The notes: generated by a model from the letters alone, not told the origin. A DNA stretch of 6,212 nt from Candidatus Eiseniibacteriota bacterium (GCA_030630395.1 DAOVNE010000090.1:1-6212); one strand, 5' to 3'. Positions 1 through 5,347 are shown, numbered from the stretch's first letter. Made by a program: numbers and translations.

Positions 1-849
1 ACCGTTCTCATTCAGGGCGAGAGCGGCACGGGCAAGGAACTCCTCGCTCTGGCGAGCCCCGGCTTGAGCTCTCGAGCAGGCGGCGCGATGGTTATCGTCA
101 ACTGCGGGGCGTTGCCGGACACGCTTCTTGAATCAGAGCTCTTCGGCCACAAGGCCGGAGCCTTCACTGACGCCAAACGTGACAAGCCTGGCCGCTTTGC
201 CCTCGCCGAGGGCGGGACTGTCTTTCTCGACGAGATCGGTGACATATCGACGGCTCTGCAGAGCAAGCTTCTCAGGGTGCTTGAGGATGGGACCTACGAG
301 CCGCTTGGAGGGACCGAGACACTCACTGCCAATGTCCGCATCGTCTCCGCATCGAACAGAAACCTCCCCGAGCTTGTGGAGCGGGGAGAGTTCAGGCGGG
401 ACCTCTACTATCGCATAAACGTGGTGACCGTCGAACTGCCGCCCTTGCGCGAGCGCAAGGACGATATCCCCCTCCTCGTTGATCACTTCATCGCGAAGTT
501 CAATCGCCTGCGCAACCGTGATGTCTCGGGTGTTTCGAGCGCAGTGATGTCGATACTCATGAGCCACGACTTCCCCGGCAATATCCGCGAACTACAGAAC
601 GTCATCGAGCACGGGTTCGTCACCTGCAGGTCCGGACAGATAGGAACACGTCATCTGCCTACCTACCTGAAGTCAGGAGCGATGTCTGCGGAGACCGGCC
701 GCCCGCACTCCATGGAAGACCTGGAGCGGCAGTTCCTCGTCTTAGCCCTTGAGAGGAACGGCGGCAATCGCCTCAGGACGGCCTCGGAGCTGGGGATTCA
801 CAAGACCACACTCTGGCGTCGTATGAAGCGTCTCGGCTTGCTCTCTTAG
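1..849 (+). CDS. Sigma-54-dependent transcriptional activator, C-terminal part (cut by left edge)
   Basis: The frame is open from base 1 to the TAG at 847-849, giving 282 visible residues. The gene starts outside the window; the in-frame TTG at 64 lies inside the ATPase domain and is not a start. Visible in order: Walker A GESGTGKE (residues 6-13 of the fragment), the sigma-54 contact loop as GAFTDA (53-58; classical form GAFTGA), Walker B FLDEIGD (75-81), the arginine-finger region FRRDLYYRIN (131-140), sensor II FPGNIRELQN (191-200), and a Fis-type helix-turn-helix at the end (about 238-280). Family members hydrolyse ATP to remodel sigma-54 holoenzyme at -24/-12 promoters. The missing N-terminus, probably 150-200 residues, should hold the sensory domain (PAS or receiver), so the signal cannot be read here. 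Two palindromes start right after the stop and a sigma-54 promoter lies downstream, so the operon at 1085-5009 is the likely target. In Desulfovibrio the ORP operons are likewise run by an adjacent sigma-54 activator. The family call is secure; the target is inference. Confidence 0.95.
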   Translation, partial: TVLIQGESGTGKELLALASPGLSSRAGGAMVIVNCGALPDTLLESELFGHKAGAFTDAKRDKPGRFALAEGGTVFLDEIGDISTALQSKLLRVLEDGTYEPLGGTETLTANVRIVSASNRNLPELVERGEFRRDLYYRINVVTVELPPLRERKDDIPLLVDHFIAKFNRLRNRDVSGVSSAVMSILMSHDFPGNIRELQNVIEHGFVTCRSGQIGTRHLPTYLKSGAMSAETGRPHSMEDLERQFLVLALERNGGNRLRTASELGIHKTTLWRRMKRLGLLS

Positions 850-865
850 GTTGCAGTTGCGCAAC
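850..865. promoter_or_regulatory. Upstream activator palindrome, copy 1
   Basis: GTTGCAGTTGCGCAAC contains the inverted repeat GTTGC-N6-GCAAC, and its right part GTTGCGCAAC is itself a perfect 10-bp palindrome. It begins at the base after the activator's stop codon. A second copy with 15 of 16 identical bases lies 32 bp downstream, about three helical turns, so both would face the same side of the DNA. The centre is about 164 bp upstream of the start site predicted from the sigma-54 promoter at 996-1013, a usual distance for enhancer-like activator sites. The most likely ligand is the HTH protein encoded immediately upstream; this is inferred from position, not shown. Confidence 0.72.
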
Positions 866-881
866 CCAGCCGGATTCTGGA

Positions 882-897
882 GTTGCAGTGGCGCAAC
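882..897. promoter_or_regulatory. Upstream activator palindrome, copy 2
   Basis: GTTGCAGTGGCGCAAC keeps the GTTGC-N6-GCAAC arms of copy 1 exactly and differs by one base in the centre (T to G). Its centre is about 132 bp upstream of the predicted sigma-54 start site. Both copies share the 6-base centre AGTKGC, so the whole 16-mer appears conserved, not just the arms. Paired dimer sites of this kind suit cooperative binding and oligomerisation of a sigma-54 activator. Confidence 0.72.
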
Positions 898-995
898 TTT
901 CAAGCAGCTGCTCGCCCCCTGACACCCTCACCATCAGCACGCTAACACATTAACACATCAGCCGTTACAGGGCTCGGCGGGTACTCGTGCTGTTT

Positions 996-1013
996 CGGCA
1001 CGCAAGCTGCTTT
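996..1013 (+). promoter_or_regulatory. Sigma-54 (-24/-12) promoter of the ORP-like operon
   Basis: CGGCACGCAAGCTGCTTT aligns with the consensus TGGCACG-N4-TTGCW. The invariant GG (997-998) and GC (1009-1010) are exactly 10 bases apart, and CACG follows GG perfectly. Mismatches are C for T before GG and C for the first T of the -12 element. The -12 element puts the start site near 1022, leaving a leader of about 63 nt before the ATG at 1085. A sigma-54 activator gene and two palindromes lie at suitable distance upstream, which makes chance unlikely. Confidence 0.75.
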
Positions 1014-1065
1014 GTACGTGTCTGCGGGGTCTTGATGATGAAGGGCAGGTGACTCGCAGTTGGGG

Positions 1066-1079
1066 TCTCCTCAAGGAGA
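1066..1079 (+). promoter_or_regulatory. Leader hairpin covering the Shine-Dalgarno of the first operon gene
   Basis: TCTCC (1066-1070), loop TCAA (1071-1074) and GGAGA (1075-1079) form a perfect 5-bp stem. Two flanking G-U pairs (1065-1080, 1064-1081) could extend it. The Shine-Dalgarno AAGGAG (1073-1078), six bases before the ATG at 1085, would lie in the loop and 3' arm. This could lower or regulate initiation of the operon's first gene. The stem is short, so the structure is plausible but unproven. Confidence 0.35.
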
Positions 1080-1084
1080 TTGGA

Positions 1085-1525
1085 ATGCGTGTAGGAATCG
1101 CCATTTGGGGCAGGAAGATCTCGCCCGTACTGGATGTCTCTGAGGCAGTCCTGGTTGTGGAATTCTCCGGTGGAGAGCGAACGGACATCGAAACGGTAGA
1201 GCTAGGCGGCTGGGGGATGATGCGCCGGGCACGCCTGATCGGTGATCTTGGACTCGACACACTGATCTGCGGGGCACTCTCCGACCGGCTGGCGGGGCTT
1301 CTGGCATGGAGAGGTGTGCGGGTCATCCCGTGGGTGTCCGGTGATGTTGACGATGTTCTGAGCGCGTTCGTGGACGGCAAGCTGTCGGGGCAGAGGTTCG
1401 CAATGCCGGGCTGCCGTGGTGGTGGCGGACGTGGTCTTGGTCGAGGTGGTGCTGGTCGAGGTGGTGCTGGTCAAGGTGGGACCGGCGGAGGTCGTCAGGG
1501 CGGCAGAAAGCATGAAGGAGGTTAG
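1085..1525 (+). CDS. NifX/NifB-type (MTH1175-like) metal-cluster-binding protein with Gly/Arg-rich tail
   Basis: This 146-residue protein has two parts. Residues 1-105 look like the dinitrogenase iron-molybdenum cofactor domain (Nitro_FeMo-Co, PF02579): an N-terminal MRVGIAIWGRKISPVLD strand, an acidic strand pair, and an ICGALSDRLAGLL segment (61-73) that places Cys62 where these folds bind or shield a cluster. An FAMPGC motif (105-110) follows, then a tail of almost only Gly, Arg, Ala and Gln (111-146) encoded by 15-nt tandem repeats. The start is the ATG at 1085, with AAGGAG six bases upstream; an in-frame GTG at 1049 has no ribosome site and adds no family residues. It is first in the operon behind the sigma-54 promoter, and only 4 nt separate it from the next, related gene. 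A role in holding or passing on a metal-sulfur cluster with the ORP-like protein is inferred from family and context. It is unlikely to be nitrogenase-related, as no nif genes are visible. Confidence 0.87.
   Translation: MRVGIAIWGRKISPVLDVSEAVLVVEFSGGERTDIETVELGGWGMMRRARLIGDLGLDTLICGALSDRLAGLLAWRGVRVIPWVSGDVDDVLSAFVDGKLSGQRFAMPGCRGGGGRGLGRGGAGRGGAGQGGTGGGRQGGRKHEGG
1433..1492 (+). repeat. Four tandem 15-nt repeats encoding GxGxG units
   Basis: Four consecutive in-frame 15-base units start at 1433, 1448, 1463 and 1478 and encode GLGRG, GAGRG, GAGQG and GTGGG. Units 2 and 3 differ by one base (CGA against CAA) and unit 1 is nearly as close; unit 4 is more diverged. The tail of the NifX-like protein therefore appears to have grown by in-frame duplication, and its length may vary between strains. 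Confidence 0.85.
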
Positions 1526-1529
1526 GAGA

Positions 1530-1892
1530 ATGAGGATAGCGGTTACATCTCTGGGACCGGACATGACGAGCGATGTGGATCCCAGATTCGGTCGCGCAAG
1601 GTGGTTCGTGATCGTCGATACGGAGACAGGGGAATCCGAAGCTATCGACAATCAGAGCGGTGTCGGAGCTTCGTCCGGTGCAGGTGTGCAGGCGGCTGCG
1701 CGAGTTGCCGGATTGGGTGTCGAGTATGTGCTGACGGGTCACTGTGGACCGAACGCCTTCAGAACGCTCACTGAGGCAGGAGTAGAGGTCATCACGTCAG
1801 TGAAGGGAACGGTGAAAGATGCGGTCGGCAAACTCAAGAGCGGGGAGTTGTCACCTGCAGACGCTGCCGACGTCAATGGCCACTGGAGCTGA
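1530..1892 (+). CDS. ORP-like protein (NifX/MTH1175 family, putative Mo-Cu or other metal-sulfur cluster carrier)
   Basis: At 120 residues this is a standard-length single-domain member of the MTH1175/Nitro_FeMo-Co family. Typical marks are MRIAVTS at the N-terminus, DVDPRFGRARWFVIVD (15-30), the loop around NQSGVGASSGAG (41-52), YVLTGHCGPNAF (66-77) and the closing VNGHW (115-119). The Desulfovibrio gigas orange protein, a relative, binds a mixed Mo-Cu sulfide cluster without cysteine ligation; whether this one does is unknown. The start is the ATG at 1530, preceded at 8 nt by AAGGAGG (1515-1521), which lies inside the end of the preceding gene and suggests translational coupling. A frame extension back to 1416 reads through the Gly/Arg repeat DNA and is artefactual. 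With the Mrp gene at 4122 and two ferredoxin-MinD genes in the same operon, it is the best candidate for the ORP subunit itself. Confidence 0.88.
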   Translation: MRIAVTSLGPDMTSDVDPRFGRARWFVIVDTETGESEAIDNQSGVGASSGAGVQAAARVAGLGVEYVLTGHCGPNAFRTLTEAGVEVITSVKGTVKDAVGKLKSGELSPADAADVNGHWS

Positions 1893-1913
1893 GAACAACA
1901 GGAGGATGGTGCA

Positions 1914-2312
1914 ATGCCTAGAGGAGACAGAACGGGACCGAGTGGACTCGGACCGATGACGGGTAGAAGAGCCGGTTACTGCGCGGGCTACGATGTGCCG
2001 GGTTATGTGAACGGTGGAGGTGCGGGATTCCGGGTCGGAGCGGGAGCCGGACGCGGCCGGGGCGCTGGCTTCGGTGGCGGTGGTGGCGGTGGCCGCGGTT
2101 GGCGGAACATGTACTACGCTACAGGAGTACCGGGTTGGATACGCGGTGGGGTGGCGCCGCAGAACTATGGACCGGTCAATCCCACCGTCCCGCCAGTCGG
2201 TGCAGTGCCCGATGAGGCGACCGCCCTCAAGGCGCAGGCTGAGTATCTGGCCGGCGTGCTCGATGATGTGCGCAAGCGGCTGTCGGAACTCGAGGCCGGG
2301 TCCGACGAATAG
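1914..2312 (+). CDS. DUF5320-family small Gly/Arg-rich protein
   Basis: This 132-residue protein of unknown function has the characteristic DUF5320 opening: MPRGDRTGPSGLGPMTGR, then AGYCAGYDVPGY (20-31) with a single Cys23. Residues 34-62 are low complexity, rich in Gly and Arg with a run of seven Gly. A Gly/Pro/aromatic linker follows (64-98), then a charged amphipathic helix (about 99-128, KAQAEYLAGVLDDVRKRLSELE) likely to form a short coiled coil. No signal peptide or membrane segment is visible. The start ATG has AGGAGG (1900-1905) eight bases upstream. Such proteins recur beside NifX-type and ferredoxin-MinD genes in anaerobes. The helix suggests protein contact and the glycine-rich part a flexible region, but no activity can be assigned. 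Confidence 0.87.
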   Translation: MPRGDRTGPSGLGPMTGRRAGYCAGYDVPGYVNGGGAGFRVGAGAGRGRGAGFGGGGGGGRGWRNMYYATGVPGWIRGGVAPQNYGPVNPTVPPVGAVPDEATALKAQAEYLAGVLDDVRKRLSELEAGSDE

Positions 2313-2321
2313 GGAGCCTTG

Positions 2322-3182
2322 ATGAAGATAGCCATTGCGAGCGGCAAAGGTGGTACGGGCAAAACAACGCTGGCCACGGGTCTCGCACACTTGCTCTCCG
2401 CGCACGGTCAATCGACTACGTATGTTGATTGTGACGTCGAGGAGCCAAACGGACACATCTTCCTGGAGCCGAGGATCGAGCGTTCAGAGAGCGTCGCGAT
2501 CCCGGTCCCGGTAATAGACCATGAGTTGTGCACGAACTGCGGCAGGTGCTGCGAGATCTGCCGGTTCAACGCGCTGGCTTGTCTACCCGAGAAGGTGTTG
2601 GTCTTTCCCTCTCTCTGTCACGGATGTGGGGGATGCACACTGGTGTGTCCCACAGGCGCCATCACGGAGTCTCCGCGGGCCGTCGGTGTTGTTGAGCGAG
2701 GCAGCGCCGGTGACCTGGGTTTCATCCAGGGGAGGCTTGCTGTCGGAGAGGCGATGGCGACGCCCGTGATTCGTGCCGTCAAGAGAGCAGTTCCGGAGGA
2801 GGGGATGGTCATACTCGATGCCCCTCCAGGCACATCATGTCCCGTGGTGGAGACGATACGTGACGTGGACTGGGTAGTGATGGTGACGGAACCTACGCCA
2901 TTTGGCCTTAACGACCTCAAGCTCGCCGTCGGCGCCGTGAGGAAACTGGGTCTGACGACGAGCATTGTCATCAACAGGAGCGATGTAGGCAACTCGGGTG
3001 TGGAGGACTACTGCAAGGAAGAAGGCCTCGACGTGATTCTGAAGATTCCGCACAGCCGCACTGTTGCAGAAGCGTACGCGCGGGGTGAGATGCCGGTCCT
3101 TACAGTTCCCGGATACGCCGACATGCTTGAGACGCTGGCGGACGCTGTCCTCTCTCGCATGATGGAGGCCGACAAGAGATGA
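2322..3182 (+). CDS. MinD-family P-loop ATPase with inserted 2x[4Fe-4S] ferredoxin domain (first of pair)
   Basis: This 286-residue MinD/Mrp-superfamily ATPase carries an inserted bacterial ferredoxin domain. The deviant Walker A motif KGGTGKT is at residues 9-15, with the signature lysine Lys9. VDCDVEEPN (35-43) is the switch I region and VILDAPPGTSCP (163-174) holds the second aspartate and switch II. The insertion (about 62-115) has two complete cluster motifs: Cys70, 73, 76, 80 and Cys99, 102, 105, 109-Pro, each CX2CX2CX3C, enough for two [4Fe-4S] clusters. The start chosen is the ATG at 2322, with AGGGAG just before it; the TTG one codon upstream is less likely. Its stop overlaps the next start as ATGA (3179-3182), implying coupled, roughly equal synthesis with its paralogue. 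Paired ferredoxin-MinD ATPases accompany ORP in Desulfovibrio. ATP-dependent electron or cluster transfer to the ORP-like protein is inferred. It lacks an obvious C-terminal membrane-targeting helix of true MinD, so cell-division placement is not implied by sequence. Confidence 0.93.
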   Translation: MKIAIASGKGGTGKTTLATGLAHLLSAHGQSTTYVDCDVEEPNGHIFLEPRIERSESVAIPVPVIDHELCTNCGRCCEICRFNALACLPEKVLVFPSLCHGCGGCTLVCPTGAITESPRAVGVVERGSAGDLGFIQGRLAVGEAMATPVIRAVKRAVPEEGMVILDAPPGTSCPVVETIRDVDWVVMVTEPTPFGLNDLKLAVGAVRKLGLTTSIVINRSDVGNSGVEDYCKEEGLDVILKIPHSRTVAEAYARGEMPVLTVPGYADMLETLADAVLSRMMEADKR

Positions 3183-4063
3183 AGGAACTCGTTGTCATCA
3201 GTGGGAAGGGCGGCACCGGAAAGACCAGTGTTGTCGCTTCGTTCGCTTCGCTTCCCGGGCGCAAGGTTATCGCTGACTGCGATGTAGATGCGGCTGACCT
3301 CCATCTCGTTCTCTCTCCGTCGGTGGTCGAGACCCACGAGTTCTCCGGCGGCGTGACCGCCATCCTCGACCAGAAGAAATGTGATGGCTCCGGCAAGTGT
3401 CTGGAGGTCTGCCGGTTCGAAGCCGTCAGTCGTACACATGTGAATGGCAAGTGGGTCTACTCTATCGACTCCATGGCATGCGACGGGTGTGGTGTCTGCG
3501 CATACTTCTGCCCCAGCCGCGCCATCGCAATGCAGGCAGTAGAGAGCGGGAAGTGGTTCGTCTCAGACACGAAGCACGGTCCGCTTGTTCACGCGCGTCT
3601 TGGCATCGCCGAGGAGAGTTCGGGGAAGCTCGTGACGCGAGTCAGAACCGAGGCACAGCGTGTGGCGAAAGACGGGGGATTCGACCTCATCGTGGTCGAT
3701 GGTTCACCCGGTATCGGTTGTCCGGTGATCGCATCGATAACGGGTGTAGACCTGGCGCTCATCGTCACAGAGCCGACGCTGTCGGGGCAGCACGACCTCA
3801 AGCGTGTGGCGGAGGTGGCCAGTGGGCTCAAGGTTGGTACTGCCGTCTGCATAAACAAGTGGGATATCAATCTCGAGGCTGCTCAGAGCATCCAAGAATG
3901 GTGCCATGGCAAAGGGATCCCTGTCGTGGGGCTCATACCGTACGATGACGCCGTCACCGCGGCGCAGGTCATGGGCCTGAGCGTAGTCGAATGCTCGGAT
4001 GGAGGCGCGGCTTCGTGTATCATCGATCTGTGGACACGTGTGTCAGGGATGCTGGGTGCTTGA
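3179..4063 (+). CDS. MinD-family P-loop ATPase with inserted ferredoxin domain (second of pair, one cluster motif degenerate)
   Basis: This 294-residue paralogue of the preceding gene overlaps it by 4 nt. The deviant Walker A KGGTGKT is at 10-16, ADCDVDAADLHL at 32-43, and the Walker B/switch II region LIVVDGSPGIGCPV at 170-183. The ferredoxin insertion spans about 60-120. Its second motif is complete (Cys101, 104, 107, 111-Pro). The first reads C-DGS-GK-C-LEV-C: Cys68, Cys74 and Cys78 are in place, but the second position is Ser71 (codon TCC, 3389-3391). That site may hold a [3Fe-4S] cluster, a labile serine-ligated cluster, or none. The rest of the protein is intact, so this is not general decay. 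A Shine-Dalgarno is not obvious beyond GGAGG at 3164-3168, consistent with reinitiation at the ATGA overlap. Role inferred as partner of the first ATPase in a heteromeric Fe-S ATPase serving the ORP-like protein. Confidence 0.93.
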   Translation: MKELVVISGKGGTGKTSVVASFASLPGRKVIADCDVDAADLHLVLSPSVVETHEFSGGVTAILDQKKCDGSGKCLEVCRFEAVSRTHVNGKWVYSIDSMACDGCGVCAYFCPSRAIAMQAVESGKWFVSDTKHGPLVHARLGIAEESSGKLVTRVRTEAQRVAKDGGFDLIVVDGSPGIGCPVIASITGVDLALIVTEPTLSGQHDLKRVAEVASGLKVGTAVCINKWDINLEAAQSIQEWCHGKGIPVVGLIPYDDAVTAAQVMGLSVVECSDGGAASCIIDLWTRVSGMLGA

Positions 4064-4121
4064 AGCCGCTGACAGAGCAGAGCCGTTCAGGAGACCACAG
4101 AATCACCTAGTGGAGGTAGTG

Positions 4122-5009
4122 ATGTCGGATGACAAGCAGTCCTGTGAGTCGTGCAGCTCGACGACCTGTTCCGCCAAGGGGAAGACAGAGAGCGAGACCG
4201 ACAAGGATTTCAAGGAGAGACAGGACCTGGCCCGAAGAATGTGCCAGATTAAGCACAAGATCTTCGTGCTCTCCGGTAAGGGTGGTGTTGGGAAGAGCTC
4301 GGTCGCTGCCAATCTCGCGATCTCGCTCGCCAAGCTCGGCAGGACGGTCGGAGTGCTCGACATTGATCTCCACGGACCAAGTATCCCTCGTCTCTTTGGA
4401 CTGGAGGGAGCGGACATCACCGCAGTTGACGACACTATTCGTCCCGTCGTGACGGATCAAAATGTGAGGGTAATGTCCGTCGGCTTCATGTTGAGGACCC
4501 AGGACGACGCCATCATCTGGCGCGGACCTCTCAAGCACGGGATCATCAAGCAGTTTCTGAAGGATGTCGAGTGGGGGGAACTGGACTATCTCATCGTAGA
4601 CTCTCCGCCTGGCACCGGCGATGAGCCGCTGAGTGTTGCGCAGCTCATCGATGATGCCGACGGCGTGGTCGTGGTGACGACCCCGCAGATTCTGGCGATA
4701 ACCGACGTGAGGAAATCGATCAGCTTCACGCGACAGCTGAACCTCCCGGTCCTCGGCGTCGTTGAGAACATGAGCGGGTTCATCTGCCCGGAGTGCGGAA
4801 CGCGCACCGATCTTTTCGGAAGCGGGGGAGGACGTGAGATGGCCACCGACATGGGTGTGCCCTTCCTCGGAGAGGTACCGATCGATCCTGGACTCGTGGT
4901 GGCCGGAGATTCAGGGGAACTTCCTGCCTATCTCTCGGGCAGCTCACCTGGCGCCCTGGCGTTTGCAGATATTGTGAAGGCGCTTGTCGCGACGGTCGAA
5001 GGGAAGTAG
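4122..5009 (+). CDS. mrp: Mrp/NBP35-family Fe-S cluster carrier ATPase
   Basis: This 295-residue protein is the standard bacterial/archaeal Mrp (ApbC/NBP35) type. A short Cys-containing N-terminus has Cys8, Cys11 and Cys16, then a charged linker. The deviant Walker A GKGGVGKSS is at 52-60, DIDLHGPSIPRLFG at 80-93, and DYLIVDSPPGTGDE at 155-168. The C-terminal Cys222-x2-Cys225 pair in ENMSGFICPECG bridges a [4Fe-4S] cluster across the homodimer in this family. Mrp proteins bind and transfer Fe-S clusters in the cytoplasm in an ATP-dependent manner. The start is the ATG at 4122, with GGAGG (4112-4116) five bases before it; an in-frame extension back into the preceding gene has no family residues. 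It is last in the operon, 58 nt after the second MinD gene, the largest gap, but no promoter or terminator is seen there. In Desulfovibrio an Mrp-type protein sits beside or is fused to ORP, which supports the same partnership here. Confidence 0.95.
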   Translation: MSDDKQSCESCSSTTCSAKGKTESETDKDFKERQDLARRMCQIKHKIFVLSGKGGVGKSSVAANLAISLAKLGRTVGVLDIDLHGPSIPRLFGLEGADITAVDDTIRPVVTDQNVRVMSVGFMLRTQDDAIIWRGPLKHGIIKQFLKDVEWGELDYLIVDSPPGTGDEPLSVAQLIDDADGVVVVTTPQILAITDVRKSISFTRQLNLPVLGVVENMSGFICPECGTRTDLFGSGGGREMATDMGVPFLGEVPIDPGLVVAGDSGELPAYLSGSSPGALAFADIVKALVATVEGK

Positions 5010-5050
5010 GGAGACCGTGCGGACGACTTCGCTGTCTCCTTCCGCCTGTT

Positions 5051-5080
5051 CGGAGTTCCTGTTCGGGAATGGAACATCCG
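5051..5080 (+). terminator. Bulged hairpin downstream of mrp
   Basis: CGGAGTTCC (5051-5059) pairs with GGAAC-A-TCCG (5071-5080), giving a 9-bp stem with one bulged A (5076) and an 11-nt loop. It begins 41 nt after the mrp stop, as expected for an operon 3' end, but no T run follows. It could be an RNA 3'-end stabiliser or part of a Rho-dependent end. An alternative TTCC/GGAA pairing competes. Confidence 0.3.
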
Positions 5081-5184
5081 AGCTCCAGGTGTCACGTTGA
5101 TGGTACACGTTTAACTCAGTGTCTCATCAACAGTTACACTTGTGAAGCACGTGGTTGTGAATACAGGGGTTACGGATATGTCCT

Positions 5185-5217
5185 CTCCGCCGGCTGGACT
5201 AAGTCCAGCCGGCGGAG
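5185..5217 (+). terminator. Perfect 15-bp-stem hairpin, probable operon terminator
   Basis: CTCCGCCGGCTGGAC (5185-5199), loop TAA (5200-5202) and GTCCAGCCGGCGGAG (5203-5217) form a 15-bp stem without mismatches, mostly G-C. It is the strongest structure in the window and lies between two same-strand transcription units. Downstream bases TCATGTTCTCTC are only moderately T-rich, so classic U-tract termination is doubtful. Alternatives are termination without a U-tract, a repeat-family palindrome, or a protein-binding site. Confidence 0.55.
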
Positions 5218-5347
5218 TCATGTTCTCTCAACTACTTATCTCATACGGAGTTACGGATTGTCGTCTCGCGCTCGTGCTTCCGGAACGCGCCTTGCCATAT
5301 CAGATGGGTGAGAGCGTTGAGATTCGCGAAGCAGAGAGCGACATGGC

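Noticed and set aside
64..849. TTG at 64 as the start of the sigma-54 activator
   Set aside because: The same frame is open to base 1 and encodes the Walker A motif GESGTGKE upstream of it, so 64 is internal.
943..958. TAACACAT repeated twice in tandem between the palindromes and the promoter
   Set aside because: It is an AT-richer spot where an IHF bend could lie, but it does not match the IHF consensus; too short to call.
1035..1052. Tiny leader open frame ATGATGAAGGGCAGGTGA
   Set aside because: Five codons, no Shine-Dalgarno and no regulatory residue pattern; probably chance.
1049..1084. GTG start giving a 12-residue longer NifX-like protein
   Set aside because: There is no ribosome site before it, while AAGGAG sits six bases before the ATG at 1085, where family similarity begins.
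1433..1492. CRISPR-like or regulatory repeat array
   Set aside because: The 15-nt units are contiguous without spacers and lie in frame within a coding region, so they are protein-coding repeats.
1202..1742. Long minus-strand frames opposite the NifX-like genes
   Set aside because: Ser/Thr-rich shadows of the Gly/Arg repeat DNA with no family resemblance or ribosome site.
1085..1892. Nitrogenase cofactor genes (nifX/nifB) in a nif cluster
   Set aside because: Only the shared fold is present; no nifHDK, nifEN or radical-SAM NifB domain is visible, and the neighbours are ORP-type genes.
3999..4121. N-terminal extension of Mrp into the preceding gene
   Set aside because: The extension overlaps real coding sequence of the second MinD gene, and a good ribosome site precedes the ATG at 4122.
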